Below are positions 1 through 10,616 of a stretch of DNA of 64,000 bases, piece after piece (position 1 is the stretch's first letter; the number at the start of each line of letters is the position of its first letter). The notes under the pieces were generated by a model. That model did not search any database, was not told the origin of the DNA, and worked only from the letters and a program-made list of their open reading frames with translations. Origin of the DNA: Zizania palustris (taxonomy: Eukaryota > Streptophyta > Magnoliopsida > Poales > Poaceae). Location: assembly GCA_019279435.1 (NCBI GenBank), contig JAAALK010000287.1, positions 61,817,144-61,881,143 of the forward strand, in the 5' to 3' direction. Position numbers and translations under genes: made by a program.

Positions 1-123
1 CCAAAACTTTATAGATAACTAGTGTGTTGGTGCAAATTTTCCAATCTAATTGTCCAGGGCAATATTATTTCATGTGTTCATAAGATGAAAACTAACCTTT
101 TATGCATTTTTATCATGTTACAG

Positions 124-1062
124 AGGACGATGAGCTCATAACAAATATGCTTGAAACCCTTGTAAATCTAGCACCTGTTCTGGACCTGAGAATCTTCAGC
201 TCATCAAGGCCATCATTTATTAAAATAACGTGAGATGGAAGTTTATCATAAGTTCTTTCTGTTTTTATTATTTATTGATAATTTTTTAATCTGTTTTGAT
301 CAATACAGTGAGAAACGTGCAGTTCATGCCATAATGGGCATGCTTGCGTCTTCAATTAGGGTGTGGCATTGTGCTGCTGCTGAATTGATTGGGCGGTTGA
401 TAATCAATCCAGACAATGAAACGTTTCTTCTTCCAGTTATTCCACAGGTAAAGTATTTTCTAACTTTTAGCATAATGTTTCTATTTTTCTTTCATGCTCT
501 GCAGGTGTGGATTTAAATAAAGCTATTTGGTTGTGGGGGATACAATTGTCTACTTTACATTTCTGAACTTGATACAGATATACAAGAGACTAGTCGACCT
601 CTTGAGTGTGCCAGCATTTGATGCACAAGCTGCTGCTATTAGTGCGCTCTACAATGTATCAGAAGTGAATATGGATTGCAGGTTGAAGCTTGCCAGCGAG
701 CGATGGTAATATCTGCTTCATTTTATTAGATATAGCACATTGATATGGGAGAAGTAGCATAAAAATCTTACATTCTTTTCTTTAATATTACTTGAACTAG
801 GGCTGTCGATAGACTCCTAAAAGTCGTGAAGATGCCACATCCCGTGCCTGAAGTTTGTAGGAAAGCATCAATGATAGTGGAGAGCCTTGTCTCTGAGCCT
901 CAAAATAGGATGCATCTCCTCATCCACGAGAATACTTTTGCCGAGATACTCACGTCAGAAGGTAAATACTCGGACACATTTGCAAGGATTCTATATGAAC
1001 TAACTGCAAGGCCAAGCAACAAAGTGACATCAGGGCAAGCTATCTGGGGGAACATAAACTGA
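124..1062 (+). CDS. LFR: LFR-like armadillo-repeat protein, C-terminal half (last four visible exons)
   Basis: LFR (Leaf and Flower Related) is a nuclear armadillo-repeat protein of plant SWI/SNF chromatin-remodelling complexes. Four exons join in one frame with GT-AG introns: 124-229, 309-447, 578-705 and 801-1062 (TGA stop). Recognisable stretches are DDELITNMLETLVNLA, CAAAELIGRLIINPDNE, DAQAAAISALYN, MDCRLKLASERW, HPVPEVCRKASMI and YSDTFARILYELTARPSN, in the order found in Arabidopsis LFR. The visible part starts well inside the protein; the N-terminal exons must lie before base 1. The tail after the conserved end reads GQAIWGNIN instead of the short WGM ending I recall for the family. No frame damage is seen, so this is probably the functional gene, with a broken second copy at 52556. 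Exon borders are my inference from splice consensus and reading frame. Confidence 0.88.
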
Positions 1063-1958
1063 TGCATGTGTTGGCCTTCATTATGTTGTTAAAATCTAGA
1101 CAAGATGTAATTTATTAGGTACTTGTTGAAAATGCATCTAGTCTCTGACTGTATGCAACAAGCACTAGCTGTATTTAGTTGTAGCCTTGCAGCCGTGCGT
1201 TTTAACGCCCTCAGTGTAGATTTTCCGTGTAATGCCTGTGGATTGTTGTTCAAATCAGATGCTGTAGATTGGTTCTTCCTGTGCCTTTTAAGAGCAGTGC
1301 TGTACCCGTGGTTCAAATTTTAATATTACTATATTTAGGACATATTTTGAACTCTAATATGTATATTTTAAGACATTATTTTTCCTCTTCCAATTGCACA
1401 CACAGAGTGATAGAGTCGTGTTGAAGTTTTGTTTCGTCCAGAAAATATTAACTTTGACGACTAAATAAAGCCATGTTTGAGATGACGAAATGTTTCTGAT
1501 TTTTAGAAAAGAAGGATACATCGACTGGCGACTCACTTGAAAATATTGTAAAATTGATATTAAAGTTGTGTATTCCAAAGAAGGCTGGCATATGATTCTA
1601 ATAAATTGTGTATTCCAAAGAACAATGAGATTCTTGTATGCCAAATAAGCCAAAATCTCTTTTAGATTGCACAATCTGTACAGAATTATCACGGCACATT
1701 TTGATAGGTATTAGAGGGGTAAATCATTTTGCAGATTTCAAGTTTTTCGAACTGGCACAAAAAATAAAAAAACGTCGATATTTCAAAAGGTTTTATATAA
1801 TTTTGAGATTTTTTGTGGAATTCTACCCGAATTTTATGGTTTTTATTTTATCATGGGGTCAAAATTTTGTCCTTAAAAAAATTAAACTCTATAAGATTTT
1901 ACCTTCGTTTTACACAAGACGATGTTTCAAACACCAATATTTTTTAATACATATGTTT
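1063..1958. other. LFR 3' UTR and AT-rich intergenic DNA
   Basis: The first 250 bases or so are probably the LFR 3' UTR; the degenerate LFR copy at 52556 retains homology out to the position equivalent to about 1167. The rest is AT-rich without a credible gene. A 16-base direct repeat (TGTGTATTCCAAAGAA) occurs twice near 1566 and 1606. The stretch ends at the TTT target site of the CACTA element that starts at 1959. Confidence 0.6.
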
Positions 1959-2404
1959 CACTACCATAGAAATATACATTAGTGACGGATCATAACGTAC
2001 ATTAGTGACGAGTCATAACGTACAGTAGTGACAGACATGTCCTCTATTACCTCTATCGCATCATTAAAGTCCTATCATTAATGACGGGTAAATACCCGTT
2101 ACTAAAGGGTCTCCATTTCTCCATGACCGGTATGCCCCCTTTTAGTGATGGAAGGACTTTACACCCGTCACTAATGTTATGGTTATATTTTAAAAAATAT
2201 TTTTTAGGTTGTATCCTGAATAGGTCATATTAATGATGGGGAGTACTTTACACTCGTCACTAATAATATGGTCATTTTCGAAAAAAAATAATTTTTTAGG
2301 CTGCATCCTAGATCACAATCAGGATTTGGAAGCCAACATATACCACATCCAAAGCACATCACAAACAATTCATCACAAAAATTTATTACCAAATTGGTAT
2401 CACA

Positions 2405-2890
2405 TACATTAACTACATACTCGTTATCTCGAAGAAAATAGCTACAACAAAGAGCGACACAAAATTGTTTCATGGCTTCTAAATAGCTAATAGCTAACCT
2501 ATAGAGGTATCAAGTGCTTGGATAATATCCTATCACTATCCAAGCTTCCACCACCACCACTATGGATAACTTGAACAGAAGCCCAGTGGGTAGTAGCAGG
2601 AGCATCATGGCAGCGTCCGATAAGGAGCACCACCGTGAATAATCATGTCAACTTCGAGTGCGTTATCTTGAAGAAATTGGCTAAGACATCAATTATCTCA
2701 GAAAAATTGGCTAAAAGCAGTAAGTCAGTTTACCCTGTAACAATAAAATGAAAATAAAGTTAGCAACGATAGACGGTGCATTCAGACGAGGAAGAGGAGG
2801 AAGATGACAACCTTAGGAGGAGAACGAGGAGGATGCAACCAAGGTGGCGGCAAGTAGAGCGATCACGAACACCGACGATGCATGTGGCCA
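2405..2890 (-). pseudogene. Remnant of a second B3-like gene copy inside CACTA-1
   Basis: On the minus strand the segment near 2641-2690 reads LSQFLQDNALEVDMII and that near 2400-2450 reads YFLRDNEYVV. Both resemble the end of the second B3-like domain of the intact gene next to it (GQFLSDNSLDVGTVC). Further upstream on the minus strand are a 5' leader-like stretch (2860-2960) resembling the leader of the intact gene and a TATA-like box at about 2980-2990. The non-coding stretch at 2270-2400 also repeats at 3190-3420. This looks like an older, rearranged tandem copy with no continuous frame. Confidence 0.5.
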
Positions 2891-3422
2891 GGAGCGGCGA
2901 AGAGCACGACGAAGGTGACGACGACGACGGGAGTTAGGGTTAGGGGAAATGAAAGCATGACAATTCACCTCGGTTACCCACCTATTTATAGGTGGGAGAA
3001 GTCATCAGTGACGGGTGATAGTTACCATCCATCACTGATGATGTAGGGGCCTTTAGTGATGATTATAGCTAAAACTTGTCACTGATAATGTAGGAGAGTC
3101 TCATGGGTATAGATCACCTTTAGTGACAGGTAACATTGTTACCCATCACTAAATGACTATTTAGTGACGGTTTATTATTATTACCCATCACTAATGCTAT
3201 GGTCATTTTGCAAAAAAAATAGTTTTTAGGCTGCAACCTAAATCAAAGCTAGGATTTGGCAGCCAACATATCCAAAACACATCACAAAAAAATTTTAGGC
3301 TGCAGCCTAAATTAAAGCCAGGATTGATTTGTCCGCCAATTCATATCACATACAATTTATCACAAAATACAGATAATTCATCACAAAAGATTTATAACCT
3401 AATATTGCTTCATACCACAAGT

Positions 3423-4620
3423 TTACAATACATACATCACAACCTCAATGTCATTAGTAACAATGTTGACATGGAAGGTGCACACAGTGCCAACATCTAA
3501 AGAGTTGTCACTAAGAAATTGCCCAAAACCTTTAGTTATATAGCACCATCCATCCGTCGCTTTGTGCACCATAATTGGGACTGCGTCAGGCCCTGCCGCT
3601 GCCACCTGAATCTCGGTGGTCTGGTGGTGCAGGTTAGGTGTAATATACTTTTCACGGTACCATCTTGAAAAATACTATAAAAAATTAAACAAAGCTATTA
3701 GAGAAGGCTATTTGTATAGACAACCTACATATGCAAATAACTTACCAGCGAGTTCTTGTTGATAATCGTGTTATTTATTGTGCAGATATATAAGCGACTC
3801 TCAGAGGATAAACCTGCCGAGATGTCTTGTAGGAGAGTCTTCTTTACTGGAGTTACATCTGTTGGATTGCCAAAATAATAGATGTTCTTCAATTGGTCCA
3901 TTAGGTCGGTATCGACCTCCTTGCTACTCCCTTCCCGTTCCTGTCTGCAACATTGCTAGGACCCTCCCTTGACATTATAATAAACCATGATAAGAACATA
4001 AACAAAAGATGTGCATATGTAGTAATGTTGCTTCTCTATGTATACCACTATCGTCGTTGTCTACTTTGATGGTCGTTGGGTCTTCTCATCACCAAAGTTA
4101 GTGTAGAATTTTGCCATAACAGTCAATGGGGCCTGTCCCATTGTTATTACCAAATAGTCCCCTTGTGTTAGGACACCTCTTCGGCTAAATTCAGCCCACC
4201 CTTTCTGGAGGCATATCGTACCGCCGCCCCCACAGCTTACAACCTCAACCTCAGTGGTGCACCCATCTCTTGTCATTATTTTGAGGGTGTCGCCGGCACG
4301 AATGTTATTGACCTCACAAAATCTTTTTGAAAAATACTGCAATAGTAAAAGATGTGCTTTAGTTTGTTAACACAATAAACATGACATGCAATGTACAAAA
4401 AACTATAACTAAACCTGGTGATGCCCGCTGTGAACTAGATGATTGATCTTTATTAAGCAACTATCAGGAACATAAGTTGGTACTTGTAGATCATTTGGAA
4501 TCCTTGCCATACCCTAATTCACAAATTTCGGATAAATGATTTTATAAACTAAATTTTAATAGTAAGAATGAACAAACTTACGAGAATAAGAATGCAACCA
4601 ACAAAGACGATGGAGGGCAT
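3423..4620 (-). CDS. Protein with two B3-like DNA-binding domains, carried by CACTA-1
   Basis: Five exons on the minus strand join without a stop: 4582-4620, 4415-4513, 4065-4336, 3746-3944 and 3423-3674, giving 286 residues. All four introns have GT-AG ends and phases that keep the frame; the TAG at 4061 lies in intron 3, not in the coding sequence. Exons 2-3 form one B3-like unit (PDSCLIKINHLVH ... YFSKRFCEVNNIRAGDTLKI ... GWAEFSRRGVLTQGDYLVI). Exons 4-5 form a second (YICTINNTIINKNSL ... YFSRWYREKYITP ... DGWCYITKGFGQFLSDNSL). Each unit is split by an intron just before the YFS motif, so the two arose by internal duplication. B3 domains bind DNA in plant transcription factors (REM, ARF, ABI3 groups); sequence-specific binding here is inferred. 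It lies between the subterminal repeats of the transposon. The first 14 residues are the least certain; Met at 4510 is an alternative start. Confidence 0.68.
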
Positions 4621-4730
4621 GGGCGACGGAGCGACAAGGAGCACGACGAAGGCGACGGTGGCGGCGCCAGGAGTATAGGGTTAGGGTTGCATGAAATGAA
4701 AGCGTGATGATTTAACTTCGATGCCATGCC

Positions 4731-4739
4731 TATTTATTA
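4731..4739 (-). promoter_or_regulatory. TATA-like box of the B3 gene
   Basis: TAATAAATA on the minus strand lies about 110 bases upstream of the first ATG (4620). The paralogous remnant has a better box (CTATAAATAG, about 2980-2990) in the equivalent place. No transcript evidence is available. Confidence 0.4.
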
Positions 4740-4984
4740 GTGGGAGTCATTAGTGATGTGTGATAAACTTCTTTAGTGACAGGTGAAAATATAACTTGTC
4801 ACTATAGGAGAGATCTTTAGTGATGGGTCATGCCATGACCCGTCACTAATGAGGGTACATCTTCTTTAGTGACGGGTATAATTACGACCCATCACTAATA
4901 ATGCAGCGTTACTGACGCGTGTGAAATAGCCCGTCACTCAAAATGTATTACTGACACACATCTTTTACCCATCACTAAAGCTGC

Positions 4985-5886
4985 TGGTGATAGCAAAAAA
5001 TGGCATTAATGGTCAAAGTTGTCAAAATATCAAATTTTGGTAATTTAACCAAAAATATGCTAAGTCCTGGCACAGGCCAGTCTGACCAGCCATGTACTGC
5101 TGGTCTGACCGACCCACTTCGGTCAGACTGGCCCAACCTGAGTCTAACTCCAATTAGCTAATTTCAGGGTATTTTTTATCCCTAATTAATTTTTGATGAC
5201 TTGGACTCGAATCTAACTCAGATTAGACCCCATGCACTCATGTCCAACCTCTATAAATAGAGGCAAGGCCGATTCAAGGAGCCCCCCAAAAACCCTGATA
5301 GATCCAATCTATTATTGCCTTAAATCGTACCTTTACTTTTTAATCTACTTTCTTGCCCTAGGATTAGCCAAGTAATGTCCATCTTTGCTAGTTTGTGATG
5401 TAAACCTCCCGTCTGCCGCATCGCAATCAAGGTAAGTCCTTGTCGATTCGCTTGTGAATCATCCGTTTCATCCACATAATGGATTTCTATCGTTTTATTG
5501 GTTTTTACCGATGATTCGGTCTCTTGGCCAAATTTCCTTTGGTTTCTTGGTGTTTTTTTTGCAGTGTTTCATCTCTCCCATCTTCGCCAAGACTTCTTGT
5601 TGCAATTGTCCATGGAAAGACGGTCATTGGAGCCCCGGAGACCAAGTTCTAGGAGCCGTCAGTCTGACTGGAGGCAACACCATGGTCTGACTGGCCCGTG
5701 CCGTGCCGTCATCTGATGCGCTAGCACACAACACTGACGACATACTATCGGTCTGACCGGGCTTCGTGTAGGAGCCCGGGACACTTCGCATCGGTGCCAG
5801 AGCACTCTTCGGAACCCCCATTGGCTACTGTCTAGTCTGACCGGAGGTTACCTTTCGGTTCGACCGACCGAAGGCCAGAGGCTAGG
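4985..5886 (+). repeat. Left part of a solo LTR (family 1) inserted in CACTA-1
   Basis: The LTR starts TGGTGATAGC and, after the CACTA-2 insertion, ends at 23819 with AGCGTCAACA; these ends are inverted repeats of the TGTTGA/TCAACA type. Candidate target duplications are GCTGC (4980-4984) and ACTGT (23820-23824), two transitions apart. A TATA box (TATAAATAG) lies at 5252-5260. The start and the TATA region resemble the LTR at 54625. No internal retrotransposon sequence follows, so this is a solo LTR of about 1.3 kb. Many short motifs of the type GGTCTGACCGG recur between 5070 and 5870. Confidence 0.7.
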
Positions 5887-6800
5887 CAGTACTAGAAATC
5901 TTAACATCTATGACAATTTGAGAATGATGATACAAATTTTGGTCACAGAAGAAGGTATATTAATGACGATTATAATATATTCATCATGGATGTTGGATGT
6001 TGGCGTCAGCCACTTTGTACATCTATGACGAAGTGAAAATAATCGTCATGTAAATTAACACAGATTCATCGTAAAAGTGTAACTATACATTTTGACCGTG
6101 TAGACCCCACCTGTCACAATATGTTTTTCGTCATTAAAAATGTACAGCCGGAGAACTATACAACTTGTTTCGGATAAAGTTAATGTTTTATTAGTATTTT
6201 TTAGATAAAATAAATAAGAAAAAGGTATCGAATATTTTAAACTTTGAAGCAATAACATCATAATTGAAATATTTTTTGAAACTTTTGAATTTTATACAAA
6301 TTTTTAGAAGTGTTTTGAATGTTTTTTCAATTTTTATACAATTTATTAGAATTGTTTTGAATGTTTTTTCAAATTTTCTATGAATTCTCGAAATCTAAGA
6401 ATCTAAAATATGAAACTTATAATCTAAAATATGAAATTTGAAATTTCTGAATTTTTAAAGTATTCTGAATTTTTCTACCAAATTTTGAAGTGTTATGCAT
6501 ATTCCCATGAGTAAAATAGCAAAAAGCACTGTCCCCCACGATTCTAACACTCCACCTTTGGTTTGGTATAAAAAGTATGAACCACTACGCCAACGGTCAC
6601 TTCTTGTTAGATTGCTTCATATAAAGTCATTCTATAGGATGAGCAACATAGCATTTACCATATTATTGAAGTTATAAATTTAATTTAATTAGAAATTTTT
6701 TATTTGAGAAATAAATTTCATGTGCAAAATAATAAGTAGAAATTTTTTATTTGTGAAATTAAATTTAATAAAGTGTAAGTAGAAAATTTTCAATTGATGT

Positions 6801-7945
6801 TTAAATCCTCGTTTGAACTTGAAACTTTTTTACAATCAAAATACAACATAACTTATCTAATTTAAAATTTTGGTATTTTTCTAGGTCAGGTAACTATTTT
6901 TAACTCATTAAGTGATTTTATAGGATTTAAATTGAAATAGGTGAAATCTGAACTACAAGTGCCTGAAATAATTATCAAAAATTTATAGAAAAATCATATT
7001 CATGTTTTTCAGTCTATTTTTAGTTAATATACAATAAATTTAAAGACGTTATGAAAAATATAGGTTGCGACACTCGATCGTCAACATGGAGTTTTATAGT
7101 TTTTTAATTCTAAAAGAATCTACCGATGTATAAAAAAGAAGCGACTAGACACAATGTTGTGTTATGATATGTAGATACTGTGATAAAAATTTAAAAATGT
7201 TTCGAGAATTTTTTCATATAGGGTGTTAAGAAAGCGAACATTCTCCAAGGACGACTTATGATTTAGTGAAGGAATGAGAAATGTTTGAAAGCAAATCGAT
7301 AGTTAAATTCTTATTTAAACTTAAACTTTTTTTAAAATAAAAACACAACGTAAATTATCTAATGTAAAATTTTGGTATTTTTTGGATCAGATTAATATTT
7401 TTAACTCATTAAGTGATTTTCTAGGATTTAAATTGAAATAGGTGAAATCGGAACTACAAGTGCCTGAAATAATTATCAAAAATTTATAGAAAAATCATAG
7501 TCATGTTTTCAGTCTATTTTTAGTTAATATCCAATAAATTTTAAAGACGTTATGAAAAATCTAGGTTGCGACACTCGATCGTTGACGCGGAGCTTTATAG
7601 TTTTTTAATTCTAAAATGTAGCGAAGTCTAAAAAATACGAGACTAGACACGGTGTTGTGTTATGATACGTAGATGCTGTGATAAAAATTTAAAAATGTGT
7701 CAAGAATTTTTTCATATAGGGTGTTAAAAAAGCATACATTCTCCGAGGACGATTTATGATTTAGGGAAGTAATGAGAAAGGTTTGAAAGAAAATCAATAG
7801 TTAAATTCTCGTTTGAACTTAAAACTTTTTCTACAATCAAAATACAACATAACTTACCTAATTTAAAATTTTGGTATTTTTTGGGTAAGATTACTATTTT
7901 AATTCATTAAGTGTGTTTCTAAGATTTAAATTGAAATATGTGAAA
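6801..7945. repeat. AT-rich tandem repeat, about 500-bp unit, 2.3 copies
   Basis: Three successive units start near 6801, 7303 and 7801, each beginning with a stretch like TTAAATYCTCGTTTGAACTT. Shared landmarks include AATTATCAAAAATTTATAG, GTTGCGACACTCGATCG and GAGACTAGACAC-like segments. The third unit is cut short at about 7945. No coding potential is seen. It makes up most of the left arm of CACTA-2. Confidence 0.8.
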
Positions 7946-8112
7946 ACAGAAAATAAATTATGAAAATCTAAAAATAAAAACTAAAATCTAGCCCACACAA
8001 TGCTAAAACCTGGGCCTGGGCCGCACTTTTGCTATCCCGCCTAGGCCAAATCTGGGTTAGATCAACGCTGATCGTCGGATCTGATTCGACGGCCTCGTGC
8101 GATCGGCGCCCG

Positions 8113-8120
8113 TATAAATA
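8113..8120 (+). promoter_or_regulatory. TATA box upstream of the PsaL pseudogene
   Basis: TATAAATA is followed by a C-rich leader and an AACCCTAGCTCC segment like the 5' UTRs of many grass housekeeping genes. The stretch from about 8040 to 8190 is GC-rich, unlike the AT-rich repeat before it, and does not match a PsaL transit-peptide exon. It may be a promoter and leader captured from another gene. Confidence 0.45.
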
Positions 8121-8204
8121 CCCTCGCCGCGCGCCCTGGTCGTAACCCTAGCTCCTTCCATTCTCATCCCTTTAGCAATCCACCGCCATGTGACGCCATG
8201 GCTT

Positions 8205-8663
8205 GACCCCTTCATCGGCAGCCTGGAGACGCCGATGATGTCCAGCCAGCTCATCGCCTGGTACCTCTCAAACCTCCCGGCGTACCGCACCGTCGTGAGC
8301 CCGCTGGTGCAAGGCATCAAGATCGGCCTCACGCACGGCTACCTCCTCCTTGGGCCCTTCATGCTCACCATCCTGGTCCGCAACACACCGGTGCATGGCT
8401 AGGCTAGCGCCCTCGACACCACTGGGCTCATCACCATCCTCAGCGTCTTCCTCACCATGTACGGCGTCGCATCCTTCATCGTGGGCGAGCCGTCCACGGC
8501 GCCGATGCTGACGCTCACCAGCCACAAGAAGGAGGCCGACAAGCTATAGACCGCCGACAGCTGGGTGCAGATCACCGACGACTTCTTCTTCAGTGGCGTC
8601 TCCGGCGTTCTCTGGGCCTACTTTCTCGTCTATGTGCTCGACCACCCCTACTACTTCAAGTAG
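8205..8663 (+). pseudogene. PSAL: Photosystem I subunit XI (PsaL) pseudogene
   Basis: PsaL is a chloroplast-targeted thylakoid membrane subunit of photosystem I. The frame from 8205 reads DPFIGSLETP, then IAWYLSNLPAYRT, LTHGYLLLGPF, RNTPVHG, LTMYGVASF, GEPSTAPMLTLT and GVLWAYFLVYVLDHPYYFK, ending at TAG 8661. This covers nearly the whole mature protein but lacks the transit peptide and the first mature residues. Two in-frame TAG stops sit where PsaL has Gln: after NTPVHG (8400) and after KEADKL (8547). There is no intron, so it may be a retrocopy if the source gene has introns. Many substitutions at conserved residues (TGPLRN has become TILVRN) point to long decay. It lies inside CACTA-2. Confidence 0.88.
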
Positions 8664-8800
8664 ACCAACGTATAATCTCATGTTTGTATCATTGTATGCC
8701 ATACATGTGTAGATCGATTGGTCATTTTTTCATGTCTACAAACTAAACCAAAAACTGAATTTCCTTTAAATAAAAAAACAAATTAAAAAACAAAATATAC

Positions 8801-10613
8801 TGTTGGACCGGAAACGACGACCAGAGGGGGGTGAATGGGAGATTTTAAAATTTCAGACTAAATATAGTCATTTGTTCTAATTCTGTCTTCTGCGGAACAG
8901 ACTTCGAACACACCCTTCGAAGTTCTGGTTCGGAGGTATTTCACAGCTCCAAAATCAGGCTTCGCAAGGAGCAAAAGTTCGAAGTCAAGAAGACTTCGCT
9001 CCATCCACAACACCCAAAAAACTCAACTCCGCTAAGTCAGTGCAGGCTCCGCATACATGGTGCCTTGGAGCAGACTTTGCACTTCACCCTTCGCAGAAGA
9101 AGGTTTCCCTCTGTAGACTTCGACCACATACTCTGCACTAGCAACTAGTACTAGGCTTCATATTTCGGAGGTCGGAACACACACTGGACACACTGCGCTG
9201 AGGACTCCGATAGGGAAGAAAACAAGCTTCGAATTAAGCCAGAAATAGTGCTTCATTAGTAATCAGAGAGGTCTAGCCTCCAATTTATACAGAGCGAACA
9301 AACACTGAAAGCACACAACACACGCACTAATCTTAAGCACACTTCTCCAGAAGAGAACCAGCACACAAACTTAACCTAGAAGAAGATGGTGCACAGAGAA
9401 ATCAAAGCATATAGTGGAACACAGAATAGAAGTTCAAGCAGTGAGAAAACAGAATCAAAGCTTCATTGCATGAACAGGGAACACAAAATGAACTCACAGA
9501 CTGAATACATAGGTGTGGTGGCTAGCACAGGAGTTCTAAAATGGCTGCTCAAAGTGTTACTGTTGCCTAGCTAGCCTCCACTATTTATAGGCCCTATTCA
9601 GCCCTGCGAATATACTACTTTATCCCTAGGGTTTATACTGTTTTGTCTCATCAGAACAAGGAGGTACAACAGGTAGTCGACTTTATTTGGAGGCTTCTTT
9701 TGTCAGCTTTGCAGAGGAGACAACATCAGCTTTTGCAGAGCAGACACGATTAGCCTTTGTAGTCTTGGAATCTTCTGAAGCCCCCCTTCGCACGCGAGGG
9801 GTGCGGTAGCTTTGGCGAGAAGCCTTGAGTCTGATGGCCTTCGCTTCACCAAAGTCAGCCTTCGATACAGTGATGGTTTTGAGCCGCAGCCGTCAAAGCC
9901 CTCTAGCCTTCACGCCATCACCTCTAGAGTGGACCACCACGGCTTTGTAGCTACTCCCAGCTCGAACTCCGTCAGTCCGTATACCAAAGCCATGCATGGC
10001 CAAAGTACCACAAGTTAGCCACGCTCCGAAGCCCTACCTTCGGAGTACCACCTTTCGAAGTCCCTCCTTCGTCCAAGGCCTCCGCATGAAGCATTCAATG
10101 AGCACTTTGTCGTAGTGTCTCTCCCCGAGCACACTCCTCGACGAACCTCACCCGGACCATGCCTTTGATGCACCTCGACTTCTGAGACCTTCATCGGGTA
10201 AACCTTCGAGTGCCTCCCTTCGGAGCACACATCGAATGCCTTGCCTCATTGCTGAGGACTTTGTCCACCATACTCTGAAGTCACTCCATTCAGAGTACTC
10301 TTCGAAGTGCCTCGCCTCCGAGGACTTCATCTCAGGGTACCTCCAGCCGAAGCCATGCTCTGCACTCTCTGTCTTCACCTGGTGCACCTTGACCTGAGGA
10401 CCAACCTTGACCCCACGCAGCCTTCGTGATCGAGCTCCCCGCTCGCCTGGCATCAAGCCTCTCGCTTGACCCAGGTTCACTTGCTGTGAATCGTCCGTCG
10501 CCTCCGAAGTCACCTACACAAAACAGATAAACAAACAAGTGTATCTAGTACCCCGGAGACCTCTCCGGGTAAACAGCCTCTGGTACACACTCCGGTGTAC
10601 CACCCAAAGTACC
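8801..10613 (-). repeat. Solo Sirevirus-type LTR (truncated copy 1)
   Basis: On the minus strand this LTR ends CCGGTCCAACA, preceded by the CATTCACCCCCCTCT-type stretch that closes the other Sirevirus LTRs in the window. Its other end is intact only in the duplicate copy, at 25818 (TGAGAAACCAAGG on the minus strand). The 5-bp flanks TATAC (8796-8800) and CATAC (25819-25823) differ by one base and are the likely target duplication. Neither side has a primer-binding site or polypurine tract, so it is a solo LTR. Here its last 200 bases are lost in a 230-bp deletion. A TATA box (TATAAATA, minus) lies at 9582-9589. Confidence 0.75.
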
Positions 10614-10616
10614 GAA

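Noticed and set aside
8205..8663. A functional photosystem I gene
   Set aside because: Two in-frame stops, no transit peptide and many changes at conserved positions.
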